64,000 nt of DNA, from the NCBI GenBank assembly GCA_002786025.1, contig NHNW01000071.1, positions 62,001 through 126,000 on the forward strand. The letters run 5' to 3'. Origin of the DNA: Zasmidium citrigriseum. Lineage: Eukaryota; Ascomycota; Dothideomycetes; Mycosphaerellales; Mycosphaerellaceae. The position numbers were made by a program, and so were the translations under genes. Positions 54,637-64,000 of this stretch are shown one piece after another (position 1 is the first letter of the stretch; each line of letters starts with the position of its first letter). The notes below the pieces were generated by a model that worked only from the letters and a program-made list of their open reading frames with translations, did no database searches and had not been told where the DNA came from.

Positions 54637-55602
54637 TGCGCTCGGCTGTGCCACGGAGGCTCGAGTGCAGTTTTATCGGGGCAGTGGCGACGACATGTAG
54701 ACGGAGAGGAGGAGGAGGAGTTGTCGCAGGAGGAATAGATGCAACAATGGCCAGCTCCGAGGGCGGTTCACAGGCTAGACGAACCTTGGGAACCACTCTT
54801 CAGCCGCTTGGCTGTGGCGTCGTTCGCCGACTTCTGCTGGCGATGACGTATGAGGAAAGCGGTCGGTGAATGAAAGGCAAGTATCGTGAACGCAGAAGAC
54901 AGGGAAGAACGACTCAATGCTGCTGTATACGCTGTATGCGTTGTTCGACTGTTCGAAGTTCGACAAAAGGACTTCGGATGTCGACATGTACATCAAATGT
55001 TCTCCGCCCTCATCCATGGGTTTGGACTCGCGCTAGAGAGAACTCGGCAGCTGAGCATGCGACATCTTGCCGCTCTGATCAGCGATGAAGGAAAACTCTG
55101 GCTGTGCGGCTCCATGGTCTCGAAGTCAATGCCGGCACGCGGTGGCGTACAGCTCGACTCGGCACTCTTCACAGGACGATGTGGCTACGACTGGCCACCT
55201 TGATGGATATCTATGGACTGTTGCTGATGCTGGGTCTCTTGTCTCAATGGTCCTGACTCGTACAACAACCACTGGCTTGCCGGCCAGGTACTGTGCCTGT
55301 GTGGTACGCATATCAAGTACTCCTTCTTGCATCAGCATATGAATCACCCTGACATCACCAAATTTGGAACTAGAACAGGCCGCGTTCATTGCCTGCTGTA
55401 CGCCACCCCGCCCTTATCAGCAGCAGGTGGTGCTACCTTCATTCGTCCAGGCAGCTGCTCGTGTGCTCACTTGCTCGTAATCGAGCCAAAGGTGCCGGAA
55501 AGGTCGTATCTCAGTGTCTGTGTTGTCGATGCGGGATCCGACCCTAAGTGCCATCCGAATGGAAGATACATGAAGATATCGTTAGCGCTTCGACTCCCGA
55601 TA
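54637..55602. other. Intergenic region, nothing recognised
   Basis: About 970 bp upstream of the Mg2+ transporter. Only ORFs without ATG or motif occur; no RNA was recognised. Confidence 0.5.
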
Positions 55603-56268
55603 TCAATGTCTTTTCCCCATCATCCTTCTCTGCAAACCTAAGCTCATAACACCCGCCCTCACAGCGCGAAAATACCACCGCGTCTCAACATCAACAGACC
55701 CACGAACTTCCATCTGAGCGAGCACCTCCAAAGCATTGCGCTCCCCGGGTGTCAAAGGGATCTGCGCTCCTCTTCGTTTGCCAGTGATGAGTACATTGAA
55801 CTCTGCGAGCCTGCGTCCGTGATCCAGAGCCTTCACAAGAGCTGAGAGTCTCTCTTCCAGAGCAGTAGCATCGCCTTCCTGAGGTAGGTAGAGATTGACC
55901 TGAAGATGGCGCAAATGATGAAGCAGGTGCGGATACTCCCAGGGCAGGATCGGCGTGAGAGGCGTATCAATCGATGCTGGAACATGTTCGCCTTTGTCAA
56001 TGACATCCGCCGGCGCTGGATATGTTGATGGATCTGAACGGAGCGTTTGTTCGGTGTCGATAATCCAGAGGAAGTCGTTCGTCCCGTAGAAGGCCTCCAA
56101 TGCCTCTTGCCGGAGGCTGCGGCAGACGTGGAATAGAGGATGACCGAAGTCTTGCAGGCCGGCCCAGACTGGATGCTGTAATTCGAGGGTGCCGCGTCGA
56201 TGCAGAGCGTGTGTGAGGATCGATTGGCGGAGTTCGGCTGGCAGGTCGAGGAGAGCGGATGTTGACAT
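55603..56268 (-). CDS. Small F-box-like protein of unknown function
   Basis: Single exon, 221 residues from ATG 56268. It opens with LLDLPAELRQSILTHALHRRG, an F-box/2EXR-like start seen in many fungal single-domain proteins, then FHVCRSLRQEALEAFYGTNDFLWII, the typical second block, followed by a helical HLRHLQVNLYLPQEG segment and a basic tail (RRMMGKRH). The family is large and mostly without known function. No membrane helix or signal peptide. It is upstream of, and transcribed toward, the Mg2+ transporter, without obvious link. Confidence 0.6.
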   Translation of the reverse strand: MSTSALLDLPAELRQSILTHALHRRGTLELQHPVWAGLQDFGHPLFHVCRSLRQEALEAFYGTNDFLWIIDTEQTLRSDPSTYPAPADVIDKGEHVPASIDTPLTPILPWEYPHLLHHLRHLQVNLYLPQEGDATALEERLSALVKALDHGRRLAEFNVLITGKRRGAQIPLTPGERNALEVLAQMEVRGSVDVETRWYFRAVRAGVMSLGLQRRMMGKRH

Positions 56269-57123
56269 TTCGAACGTGTTTCAGATGATTTGTTCCTCCT
56301 CGGAATCTTTGTTTGCTGTCACACAGCAGCCTGGGAGAGAAGAATTGACGTGAAGGCCCGTCCGAAGTTGTTGATGTTGTTGTTGATGAGGGGAATGCAG
56401 CACTTTATGAGCAGCCTCAACGGCGACGGAGATTTGGCGCGGGATGCATCCCGGTCACCGTTCTTCTCTCCATACCCATCTCCAAGACCCGCACGCTTCA
56501 GCCTGGTGATGTTTCGAATAATCACTCACCATAGATACAACAGTTCCATAACACATGCAAAGAGGCGACGGAGGCTGCATGCAGGCGAGAACTTTGACAA
56601 ATGTGCCGTGGATTGGAATCTGAGATCAGCAGATTTGCGATGCTTCTTAGAGGCGGGCTAGTCGGTCTTGGACAAGTAATGATGCTCTATTTCTTTAGTT
56701 GCCGTGGAATCGACAGGCGCCGGTATTTGACAGGCGCCATCAAAAGGAAATGTCGATGTACGTCACGCGACTTCCTTCTCTTCTCCTTCCTTTCGATGAA
56801 GTCTTCGCACTTTCCATCCGTTCTTCATCACACCAATCAACCTAAGCAAGTTCAACACTTAAGACTCTGCATCAGGAACAACTCAAGTCGACACCGGAAC
56901 GAAGAAATCTGTCTTTCGATATGAAAGCTGCAACAAACGACTAGGACTGTTATACCATATGCCCTTTCCGGATCATCGCTCCCAAAGAACGCCCTGCCTG
57001 TACGTACAATGCTGTCGTTTCATTTCGTTAATCACCCAGTTTCTGCGGTGAACTGCAACGAGCAGAGGCCAACATAAGAAACCGTCTACAGCCAAGGGCC
57101 AAAAGGTATGTCTTTCCATCTTC
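56269..57123. other. Intergenic region, nothing recognised
   Basis: About 855 bp between the F-box-like protein start and the 3' end of the following minus-strand gene. No gene or RNA recognised. Confidence 0.5.
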
Positions 57124-57773
57124 TTACGCCCCCTGCCGGGCCTTCTCAGCGCAGATCAACGCAATTATCCGACTCAACTCTGCACTCTGTGCGGCGTGCT
57201 CTTTGATAATATGCTCGTCCACGCCCTCCGTCTTGGACAGCTCGGCCGTCGTCTTCAACATTCGGTTCTGCAACTGGAGCATCTTCTGGAGGGTGTTGTC
57301 AAGGAAAGGGGCGGAGAAGGCGACTTGGTCGGCCGAGGACTGGTTCAGACGCATTTCGAGCTTTCGCGGCCGTCTCTTCTCTTCGGTCACCGGCGCATCT
57401 GGCTCCTTGGGCTTGGGTCTGGAGGATCAATTGTCAACGACCAGCCGCACGCAGAGGGCGTTTCGGATTTCGCTGCTTACCGTTCCACAAACGTGATGCT
57501 CTCCGCCATCTCGGCTACTCTGTTGGCTATCCTCGACGCCATGATGGCATATGCGGACGTTACGCCATTGACGGGGCTTTCGCCTGCGACCGAAGCGGCC
57601 TTCTTCTGGACGGGCTGAGCTGCTTTCTGCGGTGCTCGCGCCACTCCGTTTGGCATCGGCTTCTTCCCCTGCGTGGCGGCGGGTGTGTAAGGCTTCTTGA
57701 TGGGCACTCTGGCCGGCTGCTTCCTCGCTACGCCATTGACCTGTGGTGCTCCCTGGTGCACTGCCGTCGCCAT
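57124..57773 (-). CDS. Small helical protein of unknown function
   Basis: Two exons, complement(57124..57418, 57481..57773), 195 residues. The N-terminal 60 residues are Lys/Pro/Ala-rich and disordered (KQPARVPIKKPYTPAATQGK); then an amphipathic helix (AIMASRIANRVAEMAESITF), a basic linker crossing the intron (ERPKPKEPDAP, EEKRRPRKLEMRLNQ), and a coiled-coil C-terminus (LDNTLQKMLQLQNRMLKTTA). No signal peptide. The 62-nt intron (GTAAGC ... GATCCTCCAG) closes the frame exactly. I do not recognise the family. The divergent neighbour is the acyltransferase. Confidence 0.6.
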
Positions 57774-58339
57774 TGCCACGAGTTCTATGGAGTGAGAATG
57801 CTGGAGGGTTGGGGAGGCGGTCAAGGTGAGGAGAAGCGACTCGAGGGCACCGAAATGTGGAGATGAAACGCAGGAACAATTCGGGTCTCGACTCCTGCTC
57901 GTACACTCGTTGCTAATAATTAAAGAAGAACGCACATATGACGCGGCGAAGGTGGAGTAATTGCACGGTTGATAGCCAGACAATCCGACCTGCCATGCCC
58001 TGTTGCTGCTGCACGAAGGGGCTGGTGACACTGCTTCGCATCAGCGAGATAACCGCCTCACCGCGCTACGTCACTGGCGTGAAAGTCTGTTCGCGAAGCC
58101 TGGTTTGAGAGCTCCACAAACATCCAGGATTCCCCTCCACACGAAATCCATAGATCTGCGGTGTGGCTGGAACGACGAGCTCTGTGTGGCCGGGCTGTCG
58201 ACGTCGCTTGACGACCTGGTGGCGATGCATCTCGTGGCCTTCGTGCGGCTCTGGTTGTACCGTCCAACTTCTGCGGCTGGATGACAACGAACTATGAGCA
58301 GATACCAGGCCTGATCGAAATACCCGAACGCCGCGCAAG
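57774..58339. other. Divergent promoter region
   Basis: 566 bp between two divergent starts. No gene was recognised. Confidence 0.5.
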
Positions 58340-60406
58340 ATGGCTGCCACGACGGCAACGAAGACCGCGAGCACGGTCAGCAAGAAGCCGCCCAGCAAAG
58401 CAGTAAAACAAGCCGGCGTCAGTCTCCAATCTGGCGGCGACAAGAATCCGAATCCAATCCAACATGGCGGCATGGGACAGGCAGAACGAGCCTTTTCGGC
58501 TGCGTCGACGTTCTTATCAGGAATCATGGCCATCTCAGCATCGCAATTCATTGGAGCACCACTCAAACTCATCGATCCCAAGTTCTACGAAGCCTACATG
58601 GCCTGGACGAAAGAATCGTTTGCAGTCCTGATGACCACGATCACTCAATGGTGGGCTCCGACTGTTGTTCGTGTCAGCGGAGATGAGAGTATGAAAGGCC
58701 AGCTGTTCGTCATGGACGACGGCACTCTCAAATGCAATTTCCCACATCGACTGATCCTTATGGGCAACCATCAACTGTATACGGACTGGCTTTACCTCTG
58801 GTGGATTGCATACACGAACAAGATGCATGGCCGGATTTACATCATCTTGAAAGAAAGTCTGAAGCAGGTGCCGATCATTGGCTGGGGAATGCAGTTCTAC
58901 AATTTCATCTTCCTCAGCCGGAAATGGGAACAAGATCGGTACATGTTCAAGAAGCACTTGGATCATTTGAAGAACCCGAAGGATCCGATGTGGTTGCTTA
59001 TCTTTCCAGAAGGCACCAATCTGTCAGCGGTCACCAGAGAGAAATCGGCGAAATGGTCAGACAAGACTGGCATTCCTGATATGAAGCACCAATTACTACC
59101 ACGCTCTACCGGATTGCAATTCTGTCTGAAGGAGTTGCGGGCATCGACGAATTGGCTCTATGATTGCACCATTGCCTACGAAGGAGTACCGAAGGGCATG
59201 TACGGTCAAGACATCTTCACGTTGAAGTCATCGTTCTTCGAAGGACGGCCCCCGAAGTCAGTCAACATGTTCTGGCGTCGATTCAAGATTTCAGAGATAC
59301 CATACCAGGACGAAGAACAATTCAGTCGCTGGCTGTTGAATCGGTGGCGTGAGAAAGACTACATTCTGGAGTACTACTACAAGTTTGGCAGCTTTCCAAA
59401 CGAGGAGCCAACGAAGGCTCTGCTTGCTACGGAAGGAAAGCGCAAGCCAGACCATGCGAAGTCAATATCCACATCCGTCAAAGGCGGTGGATGGGATGAG
59501 TTTCTGAGCATCTTTGGTCCCATCACGACAGCGGCTGGTGCTTTGTCAAATGTCGACATGACGGAGCCTTTCAACTTTGATGATATGATGCGAAAAGTCG
59601 CTCAGTCACAACAATACAACCTCCTTCAGCTCGGTAAGGCGCCACTGGCAGCAGCATCACAAGAGACGATACGAAAGGCGCTACTGGCAGCTAACAAGCA
59701 GAATCCCTTGCCCACGAGCGTGTTCAACCAGTTGTTGAAGACAGCACCTGCGACCCAGGCCCAGATGAAACAGACGTTGCAGAAGTCTGGAGATCCCGAG
59801 GTCGCAAAGAAGGCAGCAAATGCTCCAGGAGTGGACAAGGCTGTGCCAAATGATCAGAAGAAAGAGCTAGCGAAGGCTGGTGGCCAGGCAGTCAAGATGG
59901 TCTCTGATCTACAAAAGGGTAGCTCACCCAATTCGACACCAGTCGACTCCGTGAAGAGAGAAATTCCGCTGGCAAATCTGGAGAGCATGATTACCAGGCC
60001 GATCAGCACGATGGCAGTTCATACAGTTGGACAGAGAGTCAAGAATCTAGCAGCAGCGCGAGCAGGAAAGAACGCTGCGTCTCAAGGACAGCCAGCAACC
60101 AGTAAATCGACTGTAAACGCCAATGGCAAGCAGCAACCCGCGAAGAAGCCATCAGCAGCACCGAACAAGACTCCACTCACGGCAAACAACCTTCGCGATG
60201 TACCCAGCAAGCCGATCACAATTGCGAGGTCATCACCACCGCCCTCTGTCAGACCGAAGGCTATGTCTATCAAGAGTGCCCCCGTCGGCGGGGTGAAGAA
60301 GCTCGGAGGCACGATTGTTCCCGCACAACCTGCGAAGCGAGTACCTGTGTCAAAGAACTCGAAACCGATTGGGGCGCAGAAGTATGTTAATGGACGGCCG
60401 GTATGA
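58340..60406 (+). CDS. PlsC-type acyltransferase (LPLAT / lysocardiolipin-acyltransferase-like)
   Basis: Single exon, 688 residues. The N-terminal half matches the LCLAT1/Cst26-type lysophospholipid acyltransferases: a hydrophobic stretch (about 53-75), motif I as NHQLYTDW (H144-x4-D149), a following WLYLWWIAYTN, KESLKQVPIIGWGMQFYNFIF (motif II region), motif III FPEGT (222-226), and IAYEGVPKGMYGQD. Such ER-membrane enzymes transfer acyl groups to lysophospholipids. After about residue 370 comes an unusual 300-residue Ala/Lys/Pro-rich tail (for example KKPSAAPNKTPLTANNLRD, SKPITIARSSPPPSVRPK) without known domain, longer than usual for the family. Typical family proteins end shortly after the DYILEYYYKFGSFP region, so the tail is an accessory disordered extension. 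Confidence 0.85.
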   Translation: MAATTATKTASTVSKKPPSKAVKQAGVSLQSGGDKNPNPIQHGGMGQAERAFSAASTFLSGIMAISASQFIGAPLKLIDPKFYEAYMAWTKESFAVLMTTITQWWAPTVVRVSGDESMKGQLFVMDDGTLKCNFPHRLILMGNHQLYTDWLYLWWIAYTNKMHGRIYIILKESLKQVPIIGWGMQFYNFIFLSRKWEQDRYMFKKHLDHLKNPKDPMWLLIFPEGTNLSAVTREKSAKWSDKTGIPDMKHQLLPRSTGLQFCLKELRASTNWLYDCTIAYEGVPKGMYGQDIFTLKSSFFEGRPPKSVNMFWRRFKISEIPYQDEEQFSRWLLNRWREKDYILEYYYKFGSFPNEEPTKALLATEGKRKPDHAKSISTSVKGGGWDEFLSIFGPITTAAGALSNVDMTEPFNFDDMMRKVAQSQQYNLLQLGKAPLAAASQETIRKALLAANKQNPLPTSVFNQLLKTAPATQAQMKQTLQKSGDPEVAKKAANAPGVDKAVPNDQKKELAKAGGQAVKMVSDLQKGSSPNSTPVDSVKREIPLANLESMITRPISTMAVHTVGQRVKNLAAARAGKNAASQGQPATSKSTVNANGKQQPAKKPSAAPNKTPLTANNLRDVPSKPITIARSSPPPSVRPKAMSIKSAPVGGVKKLGGTIVPAQPAKRVPVSKNSKPIGAQKYVNGRPV

Positions 60407-61141
60407 ACTGGCTTGTTGCGGCGTTCGGGGGCGAGCGATATGAGCATAAATTCTGTACGATAACGCATTCACAGCAAGACAGCTCGACACGGCAAGACCT
60501 ATCTTCAGAGAGTTTGATATCTTGGCAACACGAGTCCACAACTCATCCACATCCACACGGGATACATCCGGAACGCGCCACCGTGCATAGAGTTCCGAAG
60601 CGTGTCAGCACGTGAAGCTCTTCCTTCGCTCCCCTCATCTCGCAACCTCACAGGTCGGAACACCAATTCGCGAGAAAAGACTTTCTGGTAGTGCGTTTCA
60701 TCTTGACTAAACGATCATCTACTAACAGCAACCCGATTCGAATGTCTTTACACCAGCCACTTGTGTATTGCAGGGATGTCAGAAGGATCGTGGCTGGTGT
60801 GATACATTCAACGTCATCTCGCAGCGATGCTCACGCAACGAAGGACCCTTTCTTTCGATGTTGGGTTGTCTTCGAGATCTATGGCACGGCAGCACCAGGG
60901 GTCGGACGAAAGCAGGTTCTGGGTCGAATACTTGTTTGCTGATGCGCCACGACAGGTTGGTTGTACCCATTTCTCTGTTGTTGTTACACTGCAACCTTTC
61001 ATATTGTCATTGCTACTGCTTTCTCGAAGATACTGCTGGTCGTGGAGCGACGTTGACGATATACCACGACTTCGACATCGATCTTCGATTTCTTCAACAG
61101 AACCGAACACCACCAATCACCCACCCTAGCATTCCGACAAG
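60407..61141. other. Intergenic region, nothing recognised
   Basis: About 735 bp. A CACGTGA-like core at about 60610; no gene recognised. Confidence 0.45.
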
Positions 61142-61937
61142 ATGTTCCAATGGGCCAAAGACTGGGTAATGGACAAAGTGTCCGGCGCCGCAACAACCGC
61201 CATCCAAGCCGGCGGCACCATGGCCGGCAACACCGTCGGCGGCGTAGGCACCATGATTGAGAACTCCGGACGAGGGGTAGGCCAAAGTGCGAGCGGTGCA
61301 GTCTCTCCTTCCTAGCGTGCTGTATCACTAACCGCGATCTTTCTCTCTGACTACAGGCATCGCAGGGTATGTCGGCGGCGTGGGGAACTATATCAACTCT
61401 TATGGAGAGGGGATCACGAATATGACTGCTGCGAGTGGTGGAGGGAATGCGGAGAAGAAAGTTGCTGTGAAGCCGACTCAGGCTGTGAATAAGAGTGCTG
61501 GCGCTGCGCAGAAGGGCACGACAGCGGCGAGGAGTTTACCCTCTACTGCATCGAAGGCCTTGCCTGCTGCTTCTCAACGACCCTCAACATCCCCCGCCCA
61601 AAAAGGCCCACCAGGCAAACCACCCGCCAAAGCACCCCCAGCCAAGTCCCCTCCCGCGAAGAAGCCCAACACACCCGCAACCTCCAAACCCAATACCAGT
61701 GGCCTTACCAAGATTTCCGCCTCCGCAGCAGACAAGACGCCTGACGGCAAAATTCGAATCTCAGCTGCGAGCCGGCCGCAGAAGACGGGTCCTAGTTCGG
61801 GGGTGCAGAAGACGAGTCAGAGTCAGGGTGGACCGAGACCACTGCCGAAGATTTCGGCGGGGAAGGAGGATCGGACGGCTGATGGGAAGGTGAGGATTTC
61901 GGTGGCGAGTAGGCCGAGGCCTGTTAAGGCTGCGTAG
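61142..61937 (+). CDS. Pro/Lys-rich protein with amphipathic Gly-rich start
   Basis: Two exons, join(61142..61286, 61357..61937), 241 residues. The first 80 residues are Gly/Ala/Val-rich with amphipathic character (FQWAKDWVMDKVSG, then repeated VGGVG motifs), which could bind membranes. The rest is a disordered Pro/Lys/Ser/Ala-rich region that ends with two copies of a motif: KISASAADKTPDGKIRISAA and KISAGKEDRTADGKVRISVA. The repeat shows an internal duplication. The 70-nt intron (GTGCGA ... TGACTACAG) contains CACTAACC and closes the frame. No known family; the tail is similar in style to that of the upstream acyltransferase, but no homology is claimed. Confidence 0.6.
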
Positions 61938-62908
61938 ATGGGGATGTGGGTTGGATTTGTTTGGGGACTGTGGGCTTGGATTTGGCAGGGCGTTTCGGAT
62001 TGGCGAAAGATGGGGCTTCTGGATAAGAGAGGGAGAACAGGAAAAGAGACTGTAATATATTGCTACGAGTATGCGGTATGGCGATGAGATCAAGATGGTC
62101 TACCCCGAACGAACTTCTCTCGTCGGGTCTCTGGCTCGCTTTGCAAGTGAAATGTCATACTCCAACGATCGAGCCAACAGCAAAAATGAGACTCCATCAC
62201 ATGGATCGCTGCAAGTATACAAGTTCAGACGTCAAGCAATGCCCGTGATTCGAAAGCGATTTGGGCATAGACTTGGACACAACTGACAATGTCACAGAGT
62301 CTGGACCCAGTCTGTTACGCAAAGCTCAGCCGTTCTCAAGCCACAGCTGGATAGAAGACATTCACCGACGTCGACAGTCAGGCCACTCCAATGGCTTCTT
62401 TGCGCCCAAGCCCGCTGAAAACGTATACGAGCATTTGAGGAACGCTGCGATGTTCTCTGCCACGGCTGAGTTCAAATGAAACCGTACAAACCGTTGGTGA
62501 GACTCCGAGCCAAGTATAAGAGCCATTAAAGACGCACAGAGACGATGCTACCTCATCTCCTATGACGGTCTTACAAGCATGCCCAGACGGCGAGTCCGGT
62601 GGCCTGATAGAAGCATTCTCCTCGCTCTGGCGCATGATGGCAATACTGCTCTCTCGTCGACTGAAATGGAACAGACACTTGACTTTGCGGTGAGCCTAGC
62701 GATACAACCTCGTATACGCACATCGTTGCTGGCGAGGCTGGACATAAGCTCGCAGAGAAGTATAAGAAACGCAAGGGCGGTCTTGGTTGAGGACATGACA
62801 TCGTCAAACAGCAACATTTCTAACCCTTCAAGACAAACGTCTATCAATCTGACAACTCTTCGTTCTTCCTCCACACCCAACTTTGCAGTCTCACGCCTCT
62901 CGAGCACT
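61938..62908. other. Intergenic region upstream of the NLP gene
   Basis: About 970 bp. The last 330 bp are open in the NLP frame (ATG at 62579), but that extension would place the signal peptide inside the protein and is not supported. Nothing else was recognised. Confidence 0.45.
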
Positions 62909-63652
62909 ATGGCCCTCTCATTTAATCTCGTCAAGTTCGGCGTTATTGCCAGCATTCTGGGTTCAAGCGCTGGCAACCTCCTCAACCCTCTTCCAGTGAC
63001 CGCCAGCGCTGGCGCCATCAAATGGCAACCTGTCCTTGACTGGGACAAAGACGTCTGCTACAATACTGCCGCAATGGACGCCTACGGAAACTTCAACGAA
63101 GGGACCGACCAGCGCCTCGACGTGTGTCGACAGGCTGATCGCCTCTATCACAGCAATGTCTACGTCCGCGAACGCTGCAATCATTCTTGGTGCGTGTACT
63201 TGTACGCCTACTACGCGGAGCAGGACCTTGGTCCCCTCGGCGGCCATAGACACGACTGGGAGCATGCCATGGTGTGGACGAAGGATGATACGATCCAGGA
63301 CGTTTGCTGGTCCGCCCATGGAGAATACAGCACCAAGTGGGGAGGCCACTCAGATGTTCGCTATGAAGGGAATCACTTCAAGCTTGTGATGCACCAGGGA
63401 GGCATTAAGAATACTTCACTTCGTTTGGCTGAGGCCGAGGATGACAGCATTGAGAACGATCTCGGCGAGTGGGAAGCCGCCTGGCTTGTTGACTTGGACA
63501 TGATTGATTCCAATCTCCGAGCGGGCCTCATGTCCCACGATTTCGGCAGTGCCCACCTGGATTTGAATGATTGGGAGACTACATTTGAGCATAAGATCAA
63601 TGAGATGATGCCGGATGCTGCTCGCAACGATGGCTTCCAGGCTTGGGTTTAA
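62909..63652 (+). CDS. NPP1-domain protein (necrosis- and ethylene-inducing-like, NLP)
   Basis: Single exon, 247 residues, starting with a signal peptide (MALSFNLVKFGVIASILGSS). NLPs are secreted proteins of plant-associated microbes; the cytolytic members bind plant sphingolipids (GIPCs) and damage dicot membranes, others are non-toxic. Visible: VCYNTAAMDAYGN, the SNVYVRERCNHSWC segment, YAYYAEQD, and the heptapeptide GHRHDWE at 112-118 with the metal-site acidic residues intact. Cysteines are at 50, 73, 90, 95 and 133, more than the two of type 1 NLPs; the fifth would be unpaired. The gene looks intact, without introns; toxicity cannot be judged from the sequence. ATG 62909 is chosen because it begins the signal peptide. 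Confidence 0.9.
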   Translation: MALSFNLVKFGVIASILGSSAGNLLNPLPVTASAGAIKWQPVLDWDKDVCYNTAAMDAYGNFNEGTDQRLDVCRQADRLYHSNVYVRERCNHSWCVYLYAYYAEQDLGPLGGHRHDWEHAMVWTKDDTIQDVCWSAHGEYSTKWGGHSDVRYEGNHFKLVMHQGGIKNTSLRLAEAEDDSIENDLGEWEAAWLVDLDMIDSNLRAGLMSHDFGSAHLDLNDWETTFEHKINEMMPDAARNDGFQAWV

Positions 63653-64000
63653 GACCGATCGATGCCCAACAAATGTTTGCGAAGTGGGAACGTGCTTTCT
63701 GCTATCGGCATCGTTGAAATCGTTTCGGCATATGCGCTTGCGGTACAGTCCTTACATTCTTTGTTGCTTGTTGGAGGGAGTGTTGATTTTTCTGAACCCC
63801 AGTCATTTCTGCACTTTAAAGGAGAGCTCAAGTTGTACACGGTTTGGCACTTTAGTATGATTTCTTTATCAAATTATTCCTATCAAGGCTACTCACATTC
63901 CAACCAGCCTTTCATTAGCCATACCTTCGTTGACGCAGCAATCTCGTCAAGCAGTCTTTTGAGTCCAATCAGAAAATCTCTTCCCTTTCTCTGATGTGCG
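63653..64000. other. 3' flank, nothing supported
   Basis: About 350 bp to the window end. A 110-codon ATG ORF (63662-63994) has no recognisable motif and is not called. Confidence 0.45.

Noticed and set aside
63662..63994. 110-codon ATG ORF after the NLP gene
   Set aside because: No recognisable domain and unlike the codon use of neighbouring genes; probably 3' flank.
1..64000. Enrichment of CACGTG boxes
   Set aside because: The number seen is not above what base composition predicts; only positional arguments remain.

Overview
The window is nuclear DNA of a filamentous ascomycete (Pezizomycotina). Protein-coding genes lie on both strands, many are split by 48-76-nt GT-AG introns with CTAAC/CTGAC-like branch sites, and the families (MED4, AIP1, Nab2, UTP18, TAF12, Vac14, POT and GMC families, an NLP) are typical fungal ones. 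A Dothideomycete, plant-associated lifestyle is my inference from the NLP and the small secreted protein; it is not proven. No operons, phage, CRISPR or rRNA were seen. Exon joins were deduced by reading splice signals and family conservation, and most close to an exact multiple of three.

Layout. 1-17.5 kb: 3' part of VAC14 (+), a DUF7587-like protein (-), a POT/PTR2 peptide transporter (+), a GT31-like glycosyltransferase (-), a PI-PLC-X-like phosphodiesterase (+), two tandem tRNA-like genes with large anticodon-loop inserts (-), a small secreted protein (-), MED4 (+), a broken EXS-domain (SYG1/XPR1-like) relic carrying a long inverted repeat just downstream, and a Ser/Thr-rich single-pass membrane protein (+). 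17.6-28 kb: AIP1 (-), a multicopper oxidase (-), a small conserved-looking protein (+), a secreted-domain/single-TM protein (-) and a small membrane protein (-). 28.3-38.6 kb: mitochondrial SHMT (-) and S-adenosylmethionine synthetase (+) in divergent arrangement, an alpha/beta hydrolase (-) and 6-phosphogluconate dehydrogenase (+). 39.3-45.7 kb: Nab2 (-), UTP18 (+) and TAF12 (-), an RNA/transcription neighbourhood. 46.8-64 kb: a GMC oxidoreductase with an apparent one-base frameshift (+) whose end overlaps an F-box/LRR protein (-), a CorA-type Mg2+ transporter (-), a small F-box-like protein (-), a helical protein of unknown function (-), a lysophospholipid acyltransferase (+), a Pro/Lys-rich protein with a duplicated motif (+) and an NPP1/NLP protein (+).

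How the genes relate. Most are independent housekeeping genes. The clearest functional link is SHMT beside SAM synthetase: folate one-carbon supply and SAM synthesis share a 1.17-kb divergent promoter. I found no secondary-metabolite cluster. The most unusual items are the EXS relic with its hairpin, the tRNA-like pair lacking U33, a self-complementary intron next to an 11-nt microexon in the peptide transporter, and a 60-codon charged open frame directly after the TAF12 stop codon.
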